Assembly (NCBI RefSeq): GCF_014633365.1
Contig: NC_068349.1
Location: 13,504,753 to 13,568,752 of the forward strand
DNA: 64,000 nucleotides
Reading direction: 5' to 3'
Origin: Diospyros lotus
Taxonomy: Eukaryota; Streptophyta; Magnoliopsida; Ericales; Ebenaceae
Below, one piece after another: positions 50,801-56,800 of the stretch. The notes under the pieces were generated by a model that was not told the origin of the DNA, did no database searches, and worked only from the letters and a program-made list of their open reading frames with translations. Within the stretch, counting starts at the first letter, position 1. Every line of letters begins with the position of its first letter. A program made the translations under genes and the position numbers.

Positions 50801-53800
50801 GTGGATTCTATAATGGAAGGTAATAGGGGAGGTTTGTACCCCTACAAAGCCTCAAAAGGTGACATTTTAATAGAGCTGTGATGGCAGGAACTATACCACC
50901 ATTGAGCCAAGGAGAGCCATTTATGCAAACCCTTAGGCTAGAGAAAACAAAGACAACGAAGATAAGTCTCTAGTCATTGATTAACCCTTTCAGTTTGACC
51001 ATCTATTTTTGGGTGGTAAGCGGTGGACATGTGTAGCTTAGTGCCCAAGGATTTTGTTAGGTTCCCGAGCCCTTATAGCAGAATTCTCCTCTGATGGGGG
51101 AAATTAGGGTAGGGGGGAGAGAGAGAGAGAGGTGAACAGAGGGTCATGGGAGGATTGAAAGAAAGGGAAAGGAAATGTAGGATTTGCTACAGTGTTCTAA
51201 AAATCAGCCTAGGCGGCCGCCTAGGCACCGATGAGGCTCTAGGCAGCCCCTAGCCGCCGTGAATATGCCTAGTCGGCCCTTCTAGGCGCTAGACCGATTA
51301 ATCAGGCGGTGACGGCGCCCAGGCGGCACCTAGCCGCCTGGGACGCCTAATTTTTGGGTTTAAATCTTACCCTTTGTCGATTCCGAAGCCTCTCTTACTC
51401 CTCTCAACTGTCTCGCCTTCTCATATTCGTCTCAGCCCAAGGTTGCCGCCGGTACCTCCTTGCTGCCTCCAGCTCCATTGCGACCTTCTCACCGCCTCTA
51501 TGCCGTCAAGCTGCCGCGTCGTTGCTGCATCAACGTCGCCGTCGCTGTCAAGCTCCATCTCTCTCTCTCTCTCGTTGTTGGGTGTTGTTAAGGTTTATTT
51601 AATAACTTTATACATATATATATTTAACAATCAACTAGCAATGCTTTAAGCTAGTGAACTGATTATGTTCGGGTTTATTTAACATATAAACTTTATTATG
51701 TTATTTAATTTTTTTATTTATATGTTAGATATATATATATTTTCTTTTCTATTTATATGTTAAATATATTAGATATATATATATTTTTCTATTTATATTT
51801 ATATGTTAGATATATATATATTTTCTTTTCTATTTATATGTTAGATATATATCTAATATATATATGTAATATATATATTTTTTTTCATGCCACTTTCAAT
51901 TTTGATTTAATTGAAAATAACATCAAGTTACATCACAAAGTTAAAAAAAATCAATAGTTTTCCTTAGTCCGCCTAAGCCCCAGCCTGGCGCCTAACACGT
52001 TTTAGAACACTGATTTGCTATGAAATTCGTTGATGCCTTTCATTGAATAGGGAAGCCCTTTATATAGCCCCCTTTGCCCGCCAATCTTTGGTAGTTACAA
52101 CCCTAATAGCCCAATTGTTATCCTTCCAACAATACTAACAGTCCCCTTCATCCATCTAATTGCCACCAACAGCTTAAACCATTCGATTGCCACTAAATAG
52201 CCTAAACCAACTACAGTTGGAACCATCTATTGTTACAACCATAGTAAGTAAAAATACACATTTGCCTCGGGACCCATAGGGTCCTAACAATTACACCCCC
52301 CCCCCCTCCCCCCCTTTTAAGCTTTCTTGTCCTCAAGAAAGAGAGAAGCCAACCACTTTTGTTCTTCCAATCTTCCACGTTGATTAACCCGACTGCTGAC
52401 TATTACCTACAATTGCCCGCCTTATGGTTGGATCTCCTCTTCTTCTTTAATGGTTTGTAGAGAAAACAGTTGCGCCACCTAGTTCAGCCCTGATTTAATA
52501 GTCTTCCTCAACCTCTTCCTGGTTATTATCTTGCACACCCCACTGTCCACGCTCCCCATCAAAGTTACTTGCCTCCTATCTTTCATAATCATTACTTCCA
52601 ACTTGTTGAAATCGAAGCTGATGGGACTAATGGTCTGCATCTAATCAACCCCCAACACCACATCATGACCTTCAAGTTTCAATAATTGTAAATCTGTCAA
52701 TAATGCTTTTCCTTGAATTTTCCAGTGAAAATTCATACAAGCCATCCTACTAACCATCTTTTCGCCATTAGCAACTGTTAATGTTAATGGTTGCGCCCTC
52801 GTGGTCGTACACCCCAACTTCTTCGCTGTTTCTTCCCATATAAAGCTGTGTGTATTTCCACCATCAATCAAAACCATCAATTTTAGATTTCTCGCCATCC
52901 CTTTCATCTTTATAGTCTTACTATTCACCAGTCCCCTTAATACATTAAGGAGATTGCTCCATCCTCCGGTTCTTCTGGCACAACCTCTTTCTGATGTGGA
53001 ACGTCATCCGGCGTGAGCATTTCTTCACCTCCTTCCAACATTAATAGTTGTTTTTTACACTAATGCCCCTGTATGTATTGATCTCCACGCTTCTAACACT
53101 GGCCAGCCTACCTTCACTGCTCAAAGATCCTGGATATGCCTTCGAACGACGGATTTCTCACTATCACAAGCAGAACAACATTGCCCTTCATATTTTGGCC
53201 AAGCTTTCCTGCTTCCTTACCCCAGCAGCCTCCTGAACAGATTTTGGTTGTTGCATCTTGACCGCTGGCCTGAGTTTATTGTTTAGGCCGCTAATGAAAC
53301 TTGAAACAAAATAGGTCTCACTTGACCTCGGATTCATTGTATGCATAATAAACTTAAGTTCCTCAAACTTCTCTTGGTATTGCTGAGCCGTTCCCACCTG
53401 TTTCAACTTGTTAAACTCTTTTACAACATCTGTCAAATTCCGATCACCAAACTTGGTGCAAAATTCCTCAACGAAATCTGACCAACTGCTACCTCCTTGC
53501 GATTCATACCAATCTTGAAACCAGGAATTGGCCACGTCGTTTAGGTAAGTCGATGCTAAGATGATCTTTTATGCCTTGGAATTTGATACAGAGCGAATAG
53601 TTTTTCGCATCAACGGATCCACCAATGTGGATTCTGCCCTCTAAACATTGGTAAGTCCAACTTTGCCATAGGAAATTGAGGATGAGAGTGAGCGACCTAC
53701 ACTCCCGGCCTCCTGCATGTCACTCGATCCCCAATTAACTCACCCACCACTGCTGGCTCGACCTCCACCTCCAGAGATTCCGCCAACCTCGGGCCTGGTC

Positions 53801-56800
53801 CAATTCCAATCAGAACTAGTTCTGTCCTTTTCTTCAGAGGAAAATTAGAAGATAATCACACTTGATTTTGCCCTGTGAACATCAACATGAGGCTTTGCAC
53901 CTGATCGCGCACCTCACGGATTTGACTTGCTACCTCTTTGTGCATTTGAGAAAAGGCTTGATCCAACCTATGATTGATCACCTCAATGATAGCTTCGATC
54001 TTTCCTTGCATGTCCGACACCGTCGCATTAACTTGTTGAAGTTGTGCCTCCATCTGCTTCATTCACATTCCATCCGCCATTGTTTCTGTTTGAATTAAGT
54101 TGTCGTAGGCCAAGATTCACGCTTTTTGGCAGCCCTTCCACAATTTGAACACCCAGCGCCTACTATCACCAGTTCATTTTTTTTGGAACATCGCTGAGTC
54201 GACTTGGACTTCTTTATTTGACTCCAAGATTGCTGTTGGTCTTGCTTGCCTAATAGCACTAAGTTGACTTCGCCTCCTTTATTCGCCTAATTGTGTATGC
54301 AGTTTCTGCTGCAATAAAAACTTGAGGCTCTTGTGGTTAGTCCTAATAATGAACTGACTACCCTCCAAATAATGTCTTCACTTCTCTACTGCTATCAAAA
54401 CCGCCAGCAGTTCTTTATCATAGATACTCAATCCCAAATGTTTAGGGGCTAAAGCTTGGCTAATAAAAGCTAGTGGCCAACCCTTATGCATCAATACAAC
54501 CCTTATTCCCAAATTGCTAGCATCAGTTTCCAGCATGAATGACTTGTTGAAATCTGGTAAAGCTAGGACTGGGACTTTGCTCGTGGCTTTTTTCAACTAA
54601 ACAAAAAGCTTCCTCAACCTTAGGATTCCAATTAAAACTATCTTTCTTCAATAATTCTGTTAGAGGCTTGCTGATGATTCCATAATTCCTGACAAACCTT
54701 CTGTGGTATTTGGTTAATCCCTGAAATCTCCTCAAGGCTTTTATAGTAGCAGGCCTTGGCCAAGAAATCATGGAAGCCACTTTCTTAAGGTCTGTGCTTA
54801 CCTCAGAACCATAAATGGTATGTCCAAAATACTCCACCTGCCTTTGGGCAAAGGCACACTTTTTCTTAACATACAATTAATTCAGCCTAAGTACCTCAAA
54901 TGTAGTTCTCAAGTGGTTAAGGTGTTGAGCAAAAGAATGGCTACATACAATAATATCATCAAAGAAAACTAAGATGAATTCTCATAGGTAAGGTTCAGAA
55001 ATCTGGTTCATGAGTGCTTGAAAGGTGGCTGGGGCATTAGTTAGCCCAAAAGACATAACTGTAAATTCATAATGCCCATGGTAAGTTCTAAAGGCTGCTT
55101 TTGGTATGCCTTCTGGTTTCATCCTTTTTTGATGATGAGCAGATTTTAGGTCCCATTTGGTGAAAACTGCAGCATGTTTTAGTTCATCTAAAAGGTCCTC
55201 AATAATAGGGATTTGGAACTTGTCTTTGACAGTTATGGAGTTTAGTTGACAATAGTGAATACAAAATTGCCATAAACCATCTTTCTTCTCGACAAGTAAA
55301 ACTAGTTAAGCAAAAGGACTAGGGTTGGGTTGAATCATAGATTTTTATAGCATGTCCTTCACCAATTTTTCAATTTCAGTCTTTTGAATGGGTGGATAAT
55401 GGTATGAACGGATGTTAACAGGTTCAATGTTAGGTTTAAGGGAAATGGCATGGTCAAATGGTCTTTTAGGTGGTAAGGAAGTAGGTTCTACAAATAGGTC
55501 CTCAAACTCAACTAAGAGCATGTGTAAGAAGTCAAGTTTGTGTACCTCCCAGTTGGATTGAATATGGCTGCTGACAGTCAACCTTCGCTCACCACCTTGT
55601 TCCTGAGTTCGTTCCATTTTGTCCATGGCATGTATAGAAAACAGTTGTGCCACTTGTGACAGCTTACTTTTGAACATCTTCTATAATCTCTTTCTGGTAA
55701 TCATCTTGCATATGCCTGTGTCTAGGCTGCCTGCAAGAGTCATCTTCCTCTCATCCTTCTCATAAGTGACTTCCATTTTGTTGAAATCAAAGTTGATTGG
55801 GCTGATAGTCTTCATCCAGTCAACCCCCAAGACTGTCATAGCCCCCCAACTTTTGCAGCCTCAGATCAGTGTCAAATTCTTCCCCATGCATATCCCACCG
55901 GAAACCAATACTAGAAGATTGCTGATCACTTTGCTGCCATTGCCCACAGTCACTGACAATGGTTGCATGCAAGTGAGTTTGCATCTTAGTTTATTGGTTG
56001 TATTCTCATCCAAGAAGCTATGTGTACTCCCACTGTCAATCAAAACCAACAGTTTATAATTGTGCACCTTCCCTTCCACTATGGTTCCACTCACTTATGG
56101 TGCACATTCAATTTGGGTAGCTAATTCTAACTATGGTTCCACTCAATTATGGTGAAACTGCCTATTTCTTTAAAAAAAGAAAGAAAATTATTGTTAGATA
56201 GCTTCAAACATGTGCATAACGTTATTTAAGCCTCCATCTTGCTTCCCTTCACCCTTTCTCTTTGTCTTATCTTTGTTTCTCAACTTATTTTCTATTGGAG
56301 TGATGTTTTTGTGAGTTCTAACTTTGCTATTTTATCAATCATTCTCAGGATATGTATTGCTTGCATTGATTTTGCATGGAACCTGATGCAACTAATTGGA
56401 TCATCTGTCTTCAGTGTGAGTAGCACAACAGATGTATTGACCCTTATTTTTGTTTACATGTTCTACATGATTTTTTATGGGAAAGGATGTGTTTGTGTTG
56501 GGAGTCAGAGGTGCACCATGATAGTCGTATGTCAAGTATTGTATGATTGTGTAGGACTATAAACATTTTATTTTTATATGCATTAGCAATATTACAAAAT
56601 TGTTATATCTATTTGTAAATAGCCTGTAGAACCTTACAAACAAGATGTACATGTATCCATGTAGAGCTAGGACATAATTGTTCGTTAATGTTTTGGCAAA
56701 GTGATGTACCTATTATGTTGGCTTTGGCTTTAGAATTCATTTAGCCATCCCCATCTAGTAGGATTAAGGCTTGTGATGATGATGATGTTTTTTTTTTTTG

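Larger units (their letters stand above)
51055..54106 (-). mobile_element. Gypsy Y, gag-protease-only derivative nested in gypsy X
   Basis: The left end is an LTR starting TGTTAGGTTCCC (51055) and ending GTCCTAACA (52289), itself split by a hAT element. Without that insertion it is about 404 bp. A long polypurine-tract complement follows (52295-52315). Inside, only protease and gag are found on the - strand; RT, RNase H and integrase are absent. The 5' LTR and primer site expected near 54110 were not recognised, so the right edge is a truncation. X sequence resumes near 54296. Confidence 0.78.

Noticed and set aside
51354..51649. Two overlapping Ser/Leu/Arg-rich open frames
   Set aside because: They lie inside the non-autonomous hAT element in a CT-rich tract, with no recognisable domain and no intron or gene context.
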